Notes: generated by a model from the sequence alone, not told the origin. 64,000 nt of DNA from Aphanomyces cochlioides (GCA_019828595.1 JAHQRK010000026.1:806001-870000), one strand, 5' to 3'; shown: positions 12,026-22,759, counted from the first letter of the stretch. Made by a program: numbers and translations.

Positions 12026-12295
12026 TAAAAAACTGGAGTCGTGCGGAATAAATTTTGACGCAAGCAAATTGACGCAACAATTGACGCATATTAATTTCAA
12101 GTGAAAAGAAATTGAATATTTCGAACATGTTTTCAAACATTTAAAACGTTTGAAATTACACTATTTAAAGGTCATAATCGAGGGCAATATAAGAAAATGT
12201 TTGTGTAAACTTTAAATAGTGTATGCGTCAAATAGTTGAAACATTTTCAAAACTTCTCAAATTTCCAGTTTTGGACCCAAACGACAATACTGTAC
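12026..12295. repeat. MITE family R1, copy 2
   Basis: This is the second copy of the repeat at 8621-8880, with termini AAAACTGGA and TCCAGTTTTGG. It begins immediately at the TAA duplication of the MITE ending at 12022, so the two repeats abut. About 270 bp long, non-coding. Confidence 0.7.
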
Positions 12296-12900
12296 CAATA
12301 GACAAATTTTGCAAACATGAATTCCTTGTGAATTTTTCTTTGTGACAAATCCAGAAGGAAATATAAGCTCAGAAATTCCTCTTGAAAATTTTTCACAAGG
12401 CAAAATTTTCCCTTGTGAACTGTCAAATCAGATTGCATTTCGGTGGATGTCCCGAATAATCGAGGACGGAGACGTCGCTCATGCGAGCGAATGCAAGGCT
12501 GCATTCCCTTCAAGACATTTTCTGATAGACCTCCAGGAGAAAGTCATTCACATACGTCTCTTCTATTCTCCACACGGTCAGATAGCTGCGCAATGGATAG
12601 AAGTTTACAAAGACATGTAGTCCATCAATCGGGAGCGCATAACGGACATGGGATGCACCATTAGGTTTTGCGATCTCCTCCTTGCATTCAAGCAGAACTC
12701 ATTAACTGCTTCCTCGTGCATGCGTTGAATATCTAACGCATGCCTGAATGAGCGAAGCTGAGGAAAAAACAAGAAGCAAGTCGTCTGTGTGCCAGAAATA
12801 TCTCCACCATGAATTTCCTGCTTGCAAAATTTGCTATCACAAGAAATCGATTGCAGAAGGAAATCTAACACGGAAATATCGCTTTGCAAAATTTGTCTAA
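12296..12900. other. Unassigned stretch with weak ORFs
   Basis: Two overlapping frames of about 90-100 codons (plus strand around 12342-12620, minus strand around 12605-12919) are open but show no known motif. I treat them as chance frames between two MITEs. Confidence 0.3.
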
Positions 12901-13520
12901 GAGCATCCACAGCAGTCACTGAATCTGAAACTGAATTTTACCTGAGATCCAGGGGCAAGAGTTGCACAGAAAACTGAGTTTGAGTTTCAGTGTCGATATT
13001 TTCACAGCAATCTCGGAATTTATAGCTCAGAAACCTCTCATTTTAAATACTATATTAATTTATGCAATGACATGTTCACCTGTAATGCAGCCAGAACAGA
13101 GCCAGCAGCTGGCTGGCGCTCCAAGTTGCAGAGGGTTCTTGCGTCCTGCGCCATGAAGAGTCAGGAGATGATGAAGATATGCGTAATGTTATAAAACTAG
13201 GTCATCAAGAGAGTGACGGCATAGTGCAGCTCTCTTTGCCGTCCATCCATGCCAATAAAACGTGAATATCTAGTATTTTGTATACCATAATAAGTCTGAA
13301 TATGAAACTAAAGTTAGTGCCTCTGAGTTTTGGTCCCAAAACCCTGACTTTTTGGCTCAAAACACAGTGGCGGCGCTCGAAATTCAGTGTCACGTTGTCC
13401 TGAGAACCAGTTTCAGAGTCAAAACCAGAGACTGCTGGAGGTGTTTTTCCCTGAAATTATCCACTGGAATCAGAAAAAAGTCAGTTTCAGAGAAGGATTC
13501 AGAGACTGCTGGAGATGCTC
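12901..13520. mobile_element. PIF/Harbinger-type MITE, TAA target site
   Basis: This 620-bp element has ends GAGCATCCACAGCAGTCACT (12901) and GACTGCTGGAGATGCTC (to 13520). The imperfect inverted repeat extends roughly 30 bp, and TAA flanks both sides (12898-12900 and 13521-13523). An internal near-copy of the right end (GACTGCTGGAGGTG) occurs near 13431. Its GAGCATC-type ends differ from the GGGCATC ends of the 11440 element but suggest the same superfamily. Confidence 0.75.
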
Positions 13521-13669
13521 TAAGAGTGCGTCTGGCAACCTCAACTTTGTGAAATACCATTTCTCTTAAAAAAATATTGCAATATTCAAATTATTGTATT
13601 TTCGACAAAATGGCGTTTTGAGTGGTTTCATTGCCAGACACGTCTGGGAACGGAGAAGTGAGGAGGTCA

Positions 13670-14612
13670 ATGCCACCAAAGGATGACGACAAGACTGATC
13701 GCGCGCACTGGAGCTGTGAGAGGGACATGTTCCTTGTATTGCAGGAAGATCTCGGCAAACGTGTAGACAGTGGCTTCAAGAAGGAAGCGTGGAGAGCCGT
13801 CACGCTCGCATCCAAGTCAGAGTTCATGGTCGGATACACGGCTAACCAAATGAAGTCGCGCGTTGACTGTGTAAGATTGCTTACAGATCATACATGCCAG
13901 ACTTAACGTTGACATAGCTTAGACATGACTACAAAGACCTCAAGTATCTACGAGAAAACTCTGGATTCGGGTGGGACGATGTGTTGGGGGTACCGACGGC
14001 GTCTGATAATGTCTGGGCGAATGTTATTAAGGTTGGTTAAGAATCACGACCCTCACGTGAGCTTATGCATGGCTCTAGATAAACAAGAACTATAAGAAAT
14101 TTCGATCTTCGCCTTTTCCGCAGTACAATGACATGGCAATTCTCTTGGAAGGAGCCATGGCAACCGGTGAATACGCCGTTGATCCACCTGGCATGGCTCA
14201 CAACTGTCATGTCCAAGACTTGAATGAATCTCAAGCGGACTCGGAGCTTCTGTTTGACGAAGATGCTAATTTAGACTCAACTTCATACAGTAGAGTAAGA
14301 AAACGAGCTCAAGACGATTCATCCAGTGACTCTGATTCGGATAGTATTGACATTCCCAGGAAGAAAGCAAAGCCACCAAAGATACAACGAGACCGCAGAA
14401 GCGTCATCGGAGAAGCTATGACAAAGCTTGTTGAAGTGGAAATGAGCAAGATCAACAAATCACGCGATGCTGATCCTCACGAAAGAGTTGCGTCGGCAAT
14501 ACAACTTATCGAGTGCACCAACGCAATCTTTGAAGAAGGGGAACATTTTGACATTGGAATGTATCTCCCAAGGAATGCCAGACGAAGGGGGAACAACGAC
14601 CGCAGGATATAG
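13670..14612 (+). CDS. Myb/SANT-like DNA-binding protein of a Harbinger element
   Basis: This is a three-exon gene. Exon 1 starts at ATG 13670 (MPPKDDDKTDRAHWSCERDM). Introns 13871-13917 and 14033-14079, both 47 nt GT..AG, keep frame across HDYKDLKYL and VIK/INKNYKKF. Residues about 10-120 form a Myb/SANT-like domain (PF12776 type): HWSCERDMFLVLQEDL, QMKSRVDC, SGFGWDD and a FRSSPFPQYNDMAILLEG tail. An acidic, serine-rich linker and a basic patch (RKKAKPPKIQRDRR) follow. Harbinger transposons encode such a partner to bring the transposase to the termini and the nucleus, and a Harbinger transposase relic lies convergently just downstream. The last approximately 50 codons overlap that relic on the opposite strand, so the natural C terminus may have been lost. 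It could also be a host gene of the same fold. Confidence 0.75.
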
Positions 14613-14664
14613 CGACAATATTGATTCAAGAACCTTATGGAAATTAAGATAATTAGTGAATATA
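14514..14664 (-). pseudogene. Harbinger transposase, central fragment
   Basis: Minus-strand coding immediately left of the Tc1 insertion includes IPWEIHSNVKMFPFFKDCVGALD. That matches the Harbinger/HARBI1 motif around the first catalytic Asp (FYPYFKDC.GALDGTH). After GALD the similarity ends abruptly, inside the opposite-strand 3' end of the Myb/SANT gene, so the rest of the catalytic domain is gone. Together with 16206-16550 it forms one gene split by the Tc1-like element. Confidence 0.75.
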
Positions 14665-16198
14665 AAGTGATGGAAGGAATGATATGCCACTTGCTTCCAT
14701 CGTTGACATCTCTTTGATGATTGGTCAATACATGGAGGATTATAGTCCAATAGAAAGGCAAAGATAGGGCACACATTTCAAGCGCCAAAAGAGGATGCTG
14801 GATGGCTATGAACTCTTCAAAATGGCGGGAGATAGAAATGGCGCGAGAAATAAACATATGCCACTCTAAGGTTTCACTGCACTGGAGGGTCCATAAGCGA
14901 TCCTACGTAAGCGGAGAAAGTATGTATATACGAGCATTGAATGGTCTCATATTTGTACGTTGAATAGAAGCCTCTTCGATGCCCAAAGGCGATCCACTCT
15001 CTAAAGATGAGAGAATTGAAGCTCTCGTCCTTCAACGAGAAGGAAGGACCATATCCTACATTGCCAATGAGCTCGGTCGCTCCCGCGGATGTATTCGTGG
15101 GTTCTTGCGCAATCCCAAGTCGTACGGACAAGCTCGGTCGACAGGAAGACGCTCTTTGATCTCGTATGAGCTTCATCGGCGCATCATCCGCGATGCTGTT
15201 TCAGGCAAGTACACTGCTGCCAAGCTTGTCAAGTTGAATTCCCTTCCTGTTGGGCCCCGTCGAGTCTGTCAGCTCTTAAATAAGAGCGGGCGACTGAAAT
15301 TCAAGAAGCGATTGGCTGCGCCGATGATGACTCCTGCCCACAAAAAAGCTCGGGTTGCTTGGGCTCAAGAGGCGAAGGACTGGGGAGCCCAGTTTAATGA
15401 AGTTATCTGGTCCGACGAGAAGAAATGGAATCTCGACGGACCCGATGGCTTTAATTACTACTGGGCTGATCTACGTGGCCGCCGTGAGCACTTCTCCAAG
15501 CGCCAAAATGGAGGCGGTGAAGTCATGTTTTGGGGTGCTTTTAGCAGCCGCGGCAAGTCCGAGTTGGCCCTTCTTGATGTCAAGCAAGATGCTGCTGCGT
15601 ACGTGGATACGCTTTCCGAATTTATGGTTCCTTTTGCTCATGCTTTGCACGGCAACGACTTTGTCTTTCAGCAAGACAATGCTCCTATCCACACCGCTGG
15701 TTTGGTGAAAGAGTGGTTTGAGCTCCCTGAGGTGGACGTGAAGACTTTTAAATGGCCTGCCAAGTCACCAGACTTGAACCACATCGAAAATCTCTGGGGT
15801 ATCATGTCTCGTAGAGTCTACGACAACGGTCGTCGAAAGTTTTCGACCAGAGCCGAGCTCATCGCCTGTATTCGAAAAGTGTGGGACGAGTTGGATCTAA
15901 GTCTGCTCCAGACACTTGTGGCGAGTATGCCTCGTCGCTGTGAAAAGGTTATCGCAAGTTGCGGTCGCAAGATAAAGTACTAAACTCTCGTTTTGGTCTA
16001 CTGGCATATCATTATTTCTTCCCCAGATTTACATATTGTAGTGCAGTATGAAGAGTAGACGTCTACACGACATGTGAAGCTCATTAGAAGTCCATAATAG
16101 CTCTAGGATTGATCTGTTTGAGTCTCACGTACATTCGAGATCACACTGGTGAGAACTCTCATAAAACTGTGTGTGGCATATCATTCCTTCCATCACTT
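14665..16198 (+). mobile_element. Tc1-like element 2, intact, with perfect 26-bp TIRs
   Basis: The 1,534-bp element begins AAGTGATGGAAGGAATGATA (14665) and ends with its exact reverse complement (to 16198). The inverted repeat is 26 bp without mismatch, and TA flanks both sides (14663-14664 and 16199-16200). A related subterminal copy, TGGCATATCATTATTTCTTCC, is near 16002. It holds a complete transposase and splits a Harbinger transposase gene, so it landed after that element. Perfect ends plus an intact enzyme suggest recent activity. Confidence 0.9.
14979..15983 (+). CDS. Tc1/mariner-like transposase, intact, DD36E
   Basis: This is a complete 334-residue cut-and-paste transposase in one exon. 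The N terminus (about 1-110) has two helix-turn-helix units for terminal-repeat binding (MPKGDPLSKDERIEALVLQR, then SYIANELGRSRGCIRGFL). The catalytic acids are in IWSDEKKWNLDG, QQDNAPIH and NHIENLWG. The second Asp and the Glu are 36 residues apart rather than the 34 of classical Tc1 and of element 1 in this window, because of a two-residue insertion in the FELPEVDVKTFKW segment. It ends GRKIKY. No stop or frameshift is present. The gene sits between the inverted repeats of its element with about 310 bp of 5' and 215 bp of 3' flank. Confidence 0.93.
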   Translation: MPKGDPLSKDERIEALVLQREGRTISYIANELGRSRGCIRGFLRNPKSYGQARSTGRRSLISYELHRRIIRDAVSGKYTAAKLVKLNSLPVGPRRVCQLLNKSGRLKFKKRLAAPMMTPAHKKARVAWAQEAKDWGAQFNEVIWSDEKKWNLDGPDGFNYYWADLRGRREHFSKRQNGGGEVMFWGAFSSRGKSELALLDVKQDAAAYVDTLSEFMVPFAHALHGNDFVFQQDNAPIHTAGLVKEWFELPEVDVKTFKWPAKSPDLNHIENLWGIMSRRVYDNGRRKFSTRAELIACIRKVWDELDLSLLQTLVASMPRRCEKVIASCGRKIKY

Positions 16199-16205
16199 TA
16201 GATGT

Positions 16206-16550
16206 TCATACCTCGTGCATGGATTGAGTTATAGTCCAACCGCTACGTTGAAAACGCTCTTGTGCTTCTCGGTTGGATGCGCCATGACCAACAATGAATA
16301 GAAAATTCGTTAGCTTCTCTCTGATGGAGACATACCTGCTTGGTTTTAGAGAGCCTTTCTCGATGAGCATGCTTTGAAGCGACAAAAACGTCTCAGGCTG
16401 CATGCGAAGTTGGTTTCTGAATCGACGAGGGTTTCCTTTGAGTAGTTCTGCCACCCAAGCATCGCCATGCACCCAAGAGGTATGACATGGCTCTTTCGCG
16501 ATATGCGAAACGGACCACCAAAGCACTGACGGTAACCACGATGGTATCAT
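16206..16550 (-). pseudogene. Harbinger transposase, N-terminal fragment
   Basis: The frame reads RFRNQLRMQPETFLSLQ, then VSIREKLTNFLFIVGHGASN, then ERFQRSGWTI, then MHEV. This matches the N-terminal domain (DUF8040 type) of plant- and oomycete-like Harbinger transposases. It stops at the right junction of the Tc1-like element, and coding of the same gene resumes on the far side at 14664. It was intact up to the insertion point. Confidence 0.8.
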
Positions 16551-16740
16551 GCAGATGAGGATGTATTATTGAATGACAAAAATGGCTTTTTCTTTCAAAA
16601 CAGAGCTCAGACCTCCATTTTGAAAACGCCATCTTCGTGCCCAAAATGGAATAAATTTTGGAGGCTCAATATTTTGCCAGACAGCTCGACTCCATTTTGA
16701 AAATTCCATTTTGGCCAAAAATGGATTTTTCAGTCAAATA

Positions 16741-17446
16741 CAGTCAACCTTCAGAATAGTGATATCAATTTTCCGAGTAAACTGTATAATATTTCAAAGG
16801 ATTGCATTTTCACAGTTCTTTCAACGATGATTTAGTTATACGACTTGATATCTCACTATCTTCTTTCCTGTGATATCAAATCTTGAGAATATAGATTCTA
16901 AACTCTTGAGAATATAGTTTGTAAAATCTTTGAGGGAAGGCAACTTACAATTTTCATTATAGAGTCCAATTAATGCATCTGTCGAGAAGCTCGATCATTT
17001 CCTCATCCAATATTTGAGTGTGTGTCCAACAATTTTCTATCGTCCTGTTGGAAACATGCTGCCAATCTTGAGGCTGTAAATGAGGTGTCGTATTGGGCGG
17101 TAGCATTTCGATGGTAACGTTGGACAAGGGGTCACAATGCCATCCGACCTTGAGGATATTCACGATTGTAGACTGTGGGCGCGGATGGCAAGTTGAATGT
17201 TTCAAAGGCCCATTGGGCCAATATCTTCTGGGTAAAGCTGCTGTTCGCCTTGTAGTGTCGAATCATTGTCTGTTTCTGCTCTTTGGTCAAGCGGATTCGT
17301 TTGGCTTTCATCGTGTCCATTATTGACAAGCCATGCCAGCCACCACGCACTAAAAACTGTATAATTTGATATCTTTAATTTTGATAAGAATATTATTTTT
17401 CAAAAATATAGATATTCAGTAGTATCACTATTCTGAAGGTTGACTG
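16741..17446 (-). mobile_element. Internally deleted pogo/Tigger element
   Basis: The inverted termini CAGTCAACCTTCAGAATAGT (16741) and the reverse complement ending at 17446 match over about 24 bp. TA precedes the left end, but the base pair after the right end is AC, so one target duplication is altered. The element is only 706 bp yet keeps both ends of a pogo transposase gene, as expected for a deletion derivative moved by an enzyme supplied elsewhere. Confidence 0.8.
16957..17350 (-). pseudogene. pogo transposase fused remnants
   Basis: The 5' part (17350-17132) carries a CENP-B-N-type helix-turn-helix (RIRLTKEQKQTMIRHYKANS, then ILAQWAFETFNLPSAPTVYN). The 3' part (17205-16957) carries the end of the DDE_1 domain (TIEMLPPNTTPHLQPQD) and the typical tail RTIENCWTHTQI. 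The whole catalytic centre between them is deleted and the two pieces overlap in different frames. Confidence 0.8.
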
Positions 17447-18534
17447 ACTTGTCTTCGGAATTCACAGAAAAATAATCCTACTATGTATATTTCAGCCAAT
17501 CAATAGTTATTAAAAGTTGTGCGGTGTTTAATTGGCCAAAAACACAAGTCATGAGACAGCGACTCTTACGTGCAAGTCTCAAATGGCAATCGAAAATGCC
17601 TTTATTGACTTCAAAAGGCAGGCAATCATCAGCACACTTGAGACTACCTTAGAGTTTAGTGTTTGTTCTAAGGGTGTTTAAGTTGATGGTAATTAACTTT
17701 CGCCTGAATGAAGTTGTTATGATAAGTGACTCTGGAGACAAATTTGAATTTGAATTGGCTCTTTGAAAATGCTGCATGTTGACACGTACTAGCTGTTATT
17801 GTTTTGAAACACACTTTGCATGTAGACCTTCACGTTAGTTTATATAAGCTCAGTAGTGATGAGAAGTGTATCCAGTGATTATCCTAAACGATATCAATTT
17901 ACTATTACACCACACGATGACCGATTGAGTATATGCGTATGGCTCATGGCACATCTGATGTCTGGACAAGTTCCTGTGGCATTTCATCGTATGAATCACT
18001 CACTACAGGCTTGCTCGTAGCAAAAGCAATTTACCACCTTGTTTTGATTGCTGACGTATGATAACGACGCTTTTCTCAATGTTTTTAGTTATATCTCAAT
18101 AAGTTCTAAAGGATTGCAGTAGCGTATGACATATCTCTAATATAACGATGAGTGATAAAACCATGCTAGATTCCAGCCATAAGTTGAAATGAATGTGTTT
18201 TGCTCCCTTGTTCTCTTGATGCTATTTTTGGGATTTTCTCGAAATGTGATTGGCTTATTTTCCCACAGAAAAATCCTTCTGTGGATTGCATTCCATTCGC
18301 ATTCCACTCAAACTTTATTTTATTTCATACAAAACGTAGTACTACAAATAATTAAATCATGAAAAGAATTTTGAGTATTTTGGAAAATACAGGACAAATT
18401 TTCTGTGGATGCATACAAACGGCAATATTTGTCCGATGTTTTCCGGAGAATGTATTGTAATATTTTTTGGTTTCCAGACGTGCTCTAATAACTTATTTTT
18501 TGCCGATGCTAAAAATATATATTACCAGCAGGGC
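17447..18534. other. Non-coding stretch, nothing recognised
   Basis: About 1.1 kb of AT-rich DNA with no ORF or repeat I can name. A possible decayed 5' flank of neighbouring elements cannot be excluded. Confidence 0.4.
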
Positions 18535-18734
18535 CCTGGTCGCGAAATTAACCGGATTGCAAAAACCAGAGCAGAATATTCATAAACAGAGGTAAATCTC
18601 CTCTGTTTTCTCTGTTTTTGAAAATTAAGAAAAAACCAGAGGGATATCCGGTATCCGGATATAACAAGCCAATCACATCCACCGTGCTCCGGTTTTTTGC
18701 CCCTGTTTATGCTCTGGTTAATATCGCGACCAGG
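18535..18734. mobile_element. 200-bp MITE with CCTGGTCGCG inverted ends
   Basis: CCTGGTCGCGAAATTAACC at 18535 is matched by the reverse complement of GGTTAATATCGCGACCAGG ending at 18734 (one mismatch). Inside are further inverted pieces (AACCAGAGC and GCTCTGGTT; TCCGGTATCCGGATA). No clear target duplication; superfamily unknown. Confidence 0.6.
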
Positions 18735-18910
18735 ACTAAGGCCCTATTAAATTATTAAATAGAATAGTTTTTTACCAAGCTCTGGTTGTGCGATCCATGG
18801 AGAATGGATCGATGCCGATGGCACACGAACATGTCTTCTCAACAACGACGGGAGAGAACGTACCTGCCTGTGGCATTGCCGTTGAGCTGCTCGACCTCGT
18901 TGTGGCCATG

Positions 18911-19287
18911 CTAGAAAGCGAGCTGCGTGTCCACGGCTGTTCGGGAGCCTGGAAGACGATTGCATTTTTGCCATGTTTTCGCCGCAGATGGGTCCGAACA
19001 TCGGCCACGGCGTTCCTTGGCAGCTCTCTTGGCAGCTCTCTTGGCAAGACGTTTGTCCTTGACTTTCTCGCGCTTGATCCCACCGACTGAGCACGCTTGG
19101 CATGGCTGAGTCGATTGGAATTTCGTCGAGGACTCATCGCCAGAGCAGCCACAACGTTGGCGCCACCAACCTTGCCGCGCCGATCGATCCACACTGCTTC
19201 CGATTCTTTTCGTCCTACTTTCCATTCTCGAGCTTGCGGTTCAAGTCGCGCAGTCGTAGTCAGGAAGAGAAGACTCTCGACTGACAC
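18911..19287 (-). pseudogene. Decayed copy of the secreted glycine-zipper family
   Basis: Minus-strand similarity to the protein at 20621-21076 is visible in pieces: RLEPQAREWK and the corresponding nucleotide tract CGACTTGAACCGCAAGC, then AMSPRRNSNRLSHAKRAQSV against AMIPRRNSNGLSYGQRVKTA, then KREKVKDKRLAKRAAKRAAK against KKDDRLAKKAAK. Frames change between pieces and the glycine-rich centre is partly deleted. No signal peptide start is preserved. Confidence 0.65.
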
Positions 19288-19299
19288 GACTTGTCAACT

Positions 19300-20620
19300 T
19301 CACACACGAGAGCATCATGACAGAATGAAATGGACGTGACGAGATCCACGACACATCGCTGCGGCATTCATGGCCCACACCATCGTAGTTGCTGTGACCC
19401 TCGCCTAGACAGCGCACGCTGCGACCGAGCCATCGCTATAGATCCGTCCTTTGGAAGTAAGCCCACACTCGTTGGGAACTGGATGACTTGATTGGGTCTG
19501 GTGGCGAACGTTGCGGGCAGCAAAGAGAGCGACGGACGCCATGTCAATTTGATTCTTGAAATAGAGCCAACAACACGGTCGAGACGTCCATTCCACAACA
19601 AACAGGCTTGTTTCCAAAGGGCACATCCATAGCAAGGGCACGGCCAACATCTGCGCGCTCTAGACGAGGCTGAAGGCATCACAATGGCATCCTTGCCACC
19701 AAGTAGTGGGAGCAGAGCAACGCCCCTCCCCCCAGGGGGCAGTGGGCGACTCAATGGGGGGCTGAAGCAAGGAATACTTACGCCAATGCCATTGATGATC
19801 CACAGACTCACAACGATGGAAGGAAGAGATGAAGCTGACGCGAGTGGTGCGCTATGCGAGCATGGATGTCGTGATTACCATACCATGCCGCAAAAAACTC
19901 ATCAAGATAAATGTTTGTACTGATTTAAGGAAATCCATCAGAATATAGCCAATCAGAATGCATTATGTTAAAGTTGAAATCTAATTATAGAACGTGGCAA
20001 CAAGCCAGCAACTTCAATTACCTTCTATAAGTACATTTTTTTCGCAGTGCTTCATTTTTGCCGTCGAAGTGCTTGGAAGTTGTTGATGGCGCGGTGGTGA
20101 ACGCTTCTCCACCTTTTGGACGTGGAAGAAATCGCTGAGAGCCTCTCATGATGCCATCGCCGGAGAGGAGAATGATACCGGGCGAGATACATGAGCGATT
20201 TTCTCTCCTCGGACAAGGCGGTAGGTTGCGTTGCAGCCACAGTGACGACGACGTGAGGGAATGACAAGTGCACGGCATCGTTGGATGCGATGGAATGCCG
20301 GTAGCTTGAACCACTCAGCGCCCGAGTCCCGTTTGCATCCACGTGGAGGCCATTGCGCGTCGTCGCACGTGTGGAATGCTCTCCAACCTGGTTGCAGAGT
20401 TTCGATTCGCGCTCGACCTGTGGCTTCATCCTGTCTTCCATGGTCCATTCGCGATGCTCGGTGAATGCTCATGTGTGAAGGGAGAACACCCTTGGTCGAG
20501 CGCACCCACTGCCTTGGTGGGCGTCTGTAATGGTTGTGGATTCATGCTTCTGGGTGCAACCCGTCTTCGTCGCGCGCATGGTTCATAGTCGAATTCGCCA
20601 CTACCTAGAAGCACGTCATC
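19300..20620. other. Non-coding stretch upstream of secreted-protein gene A
   Basis: Several overlapping frames of 60-150 codons are open on both strands because the DNA is GC-rich. None has a family motif or consistent coding signal. A G/C-run block near 19725-19770 resembles one near 41360-41400, so this may be part of the duplicated unit carrying the secreted-protein family. Confidence 0.4.
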
Positions 20621-21076
20621 ATGCGCGTCTTGACGCCACTAGCGCTCGCAGTGTCTGGCGTCGTGGCATTCAACCAACAGCATCCAATCGCGCCGGTTCA
20701 TCTCGCTCATCCTCTCCAAGATTCCATCGACTCGAGCCAGGAAGACTTGTCTTCCACACGACGACTGCGCGACTGGAACCGCAGGCTCCCGGAAGGAAAG
20801 TATGAAGAAAAGTATCGCAAACGGTGCGAACCGGTCGGCGCGTTTTGCGGCAAGGTGGCTGGCGTCGTCGGTGCGACTGCTGTGGCGATGATCCCGCGAC
20901 GCAATTCCAATGGACTCAGCTATGGCCAGCGTGTCAAAACCGCAGGGGTGGCAGGCGCTTGGGGAGGGGAAATCTTAGGCAGAGATGCCGCTGGGGACTG
21001 GGGAGCCAAGCGCGGGAGAAAGAAGGACGATCGTCTCGCCAAAAAAGCTGCCAAGGGACGCCGTGGCCGACGTTAG
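20621..21076 (+). CDS. Small secreted glycine-zipper basic protein A
   Basis: This is a 151-residue single-exon protein. The start MRVLTPLALAVSGVVAF is a clear signal peptide (Arg, then a hydrophobic core, about 17 residues). A polar linker with LSSTRRLRDWNRRL follows, then the conserved core KYEEKYRKRC..GAFCGKVAG. After that come repeated small-residue spacings (GxxxG/GxxxA) in VGAFCGKVAGVVGATA and GVAGAWGGEILG, i.e. a glycine-zipper pattern that often packs helices in membranes. It ends in a strongly basic tail (KKDDRLAKKAAKGRRGRR). Two cysteines in the core are shared with copy B. It is probably exported or routed through the secretory pathway. A role as effector is inference from secretion, family expansion and its repeat-rich location. 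No RxLR-dEER or CRN motif is present. Confidence 0.7.
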   Translation: MRVLTPLALAVSGVVAFNQQHPIAPVHLAHPLQDSIDSSQEDLSSTRRLRDWNRRLPEGKYEEKYRKRCEPVGAFCGKVAGVVGATAVAMIPRRNSNGLSYGQRVKTAGVAGAWGGEILGRDAAGDWGAKRGRKKDDRLAKKAAKGRRGRR

Positions 21077-21401
21077 TGCAGCCTAAGCCATCTCATACAC
21101 GTTGTAATACCAATATCTTGTCCACAACGCCTTGACGATGAAGATGCAGCAAGGACACGGAGATTTCCCGCCAAGACGGGCGGTAGAACCTCATGGAAGT
21201 CCTCACTCTCGGTCGATGGATCGTCGGATCTTTCAACGGCCCACCGACGCACAGTTCGCTGGTAGAGATCGAGCGACTGTCGTTTCTCGTCGTCTGGACC
21301 ACATATCTCGCCTTCTATTAGAGTCTGCACTCGGCGCCACGGAGCGTCTCTGCAGGCAATGAAGTCTCCTTGATATTGGATCCCACGGAGCGATGTCGTG
21401 T

Positions 21402-21560
21402 TGCCACAATACCTACGAAGAAAAGTATCGGAAGAAGCGGTCGGCGCGTGTTGCGGCAAGATTGCTGGCGGCGTGGCTTCGACTGCTTTCGCGATGATTC
21501 CTCGACGCAATTCCAATGGACTCAGCTATCCCAATCATGTCTTGCGGATGGCTTGCGATT
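21402..21560 (+). pseudogene. Decayed fragment of the secreted family
   Basis: The DNA tract CTACGAAGAAAAGTATCGGA, followed by a cysteine-glycine segment (GACCGKIAGGVAST) and MIPRRNSNGLSY, is nearly identical to the middle of gene A 500 bp upstream. The signal peptide and the basic tail are missing and the frame shifts inside. It is a tandem partial duplicate. Confidence 0.7.
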
Positions 21561-22759
21561 GTCTTGCTCATCGAGAGAAACGTGTCGTTCGTTACCAACG
21601 TTGGGTGCGTTCGCAATCCGATAAGATCCCTCGACAAGCCTCCTGAGGTCGTATCCTTCATGGCGATTCCGCTTTCGACGTGTAGGAGCACCAACTATGC
21701 CCAGCACTGGGAGCCCTTGTCGACAGTCTTACTGTAGCTGTTGTAACTGCTGTAACGGCTACAGTTACGTTGCCAGCGGCGGTCATGGAGATCTCCATCA
21801 AGATTGCCCTCGTATCGAGGTGTTCCGGGCGATCCCCAGCGCTCTTGGATGGATCCTACGATGGTCGCGAGACTTGGAGGGCGCAACGCCAGGCATGTTA
21901 CCTGCGAATTGCAGCGCTGCACATCGGTCGGCACTCGCGTTGGCATATTACCCGGATATTGTTATCCGGTATCGTTATCCGGATGATGAGCTACCTGCCC
22001 ATTCCATTCGATGTGTGGACAGGGGCGACTCGCGAGGGCGCGGGGGATAATGTCATAATTGAATTTACTTCGTTATACCCAAGCTACACCTACTAAAACG
22101 AAGTACAAGACCAATGCATAAGCTACATGCCGTGTATGTGTCAGGCGCAAATGGTCATTGGAATGGGTCGTCCAGCTACTTTACTTCATTTTACTCGTGA
22201 GATACCCATTTCCTCTCGATTGGTACAGAATGCTCTGGCTTAACCACAATCTCCGCATTTCACATGATTTAGTACAATGTACACGATAGCTGTGTTGAGA
22301 TGAAAAATACGTGTATACTCCGGAATCCTCAGAGTCCCTGTCATCACAATGAATGAAGCGGTTGATTCTGCTCGAATCAAGACCATGGGTTTCAACCAAG
22401 GATGATCTGTTGCCACTGAGTTCATCATCCCCTCTGGCAGAGTGGTTGCAGGAAATACCAAAACCGGTGTCGGGCATGTCAAGTTCAGTTAGTACAAAAT
22501 GTAGCCTCATCCAAAATAGTTGTTGAATTTGTTGAATTTCACTTTAATCAACCAATTAAGCACATTGTTGATACTTATTGAGGTCTAATTGGTGTAAAAT
22601 ATAGATCAAAAGCTGTTTGATTGGGTATATTTTCTTCTGAATTTGGTATAATGGGCTATCATGAATATTCTCATTATTTTATTTTTAAAAAATGTTGCTT
22701 TCTTATCTCCGCAGTCAACGTTCCAACCCTGTGCTGGCACTGCGGAGATAGACCAGAGG
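21561..22759. other. Non-coding stretch
   Basis: Short chance ORFs only. A small cluster of inverted CCGGATA motifs is near 21950-21985 (CCGGATATTGTTATCCGG and TATCCGGATGA). No element boundary assigned. Confidence 0.35.

Noticed and set aside
12342..12919. Overlapping ORFs of 90-104 codons
   Set aside because: No motif, no homologous copy in the window, and flanked directly by MITEs.
19368..20588. Several 80-150 codon frames on both strands
   Set aside because: Mutually overlapping frames in GC-rich DNA; none has a consistent start or domain.
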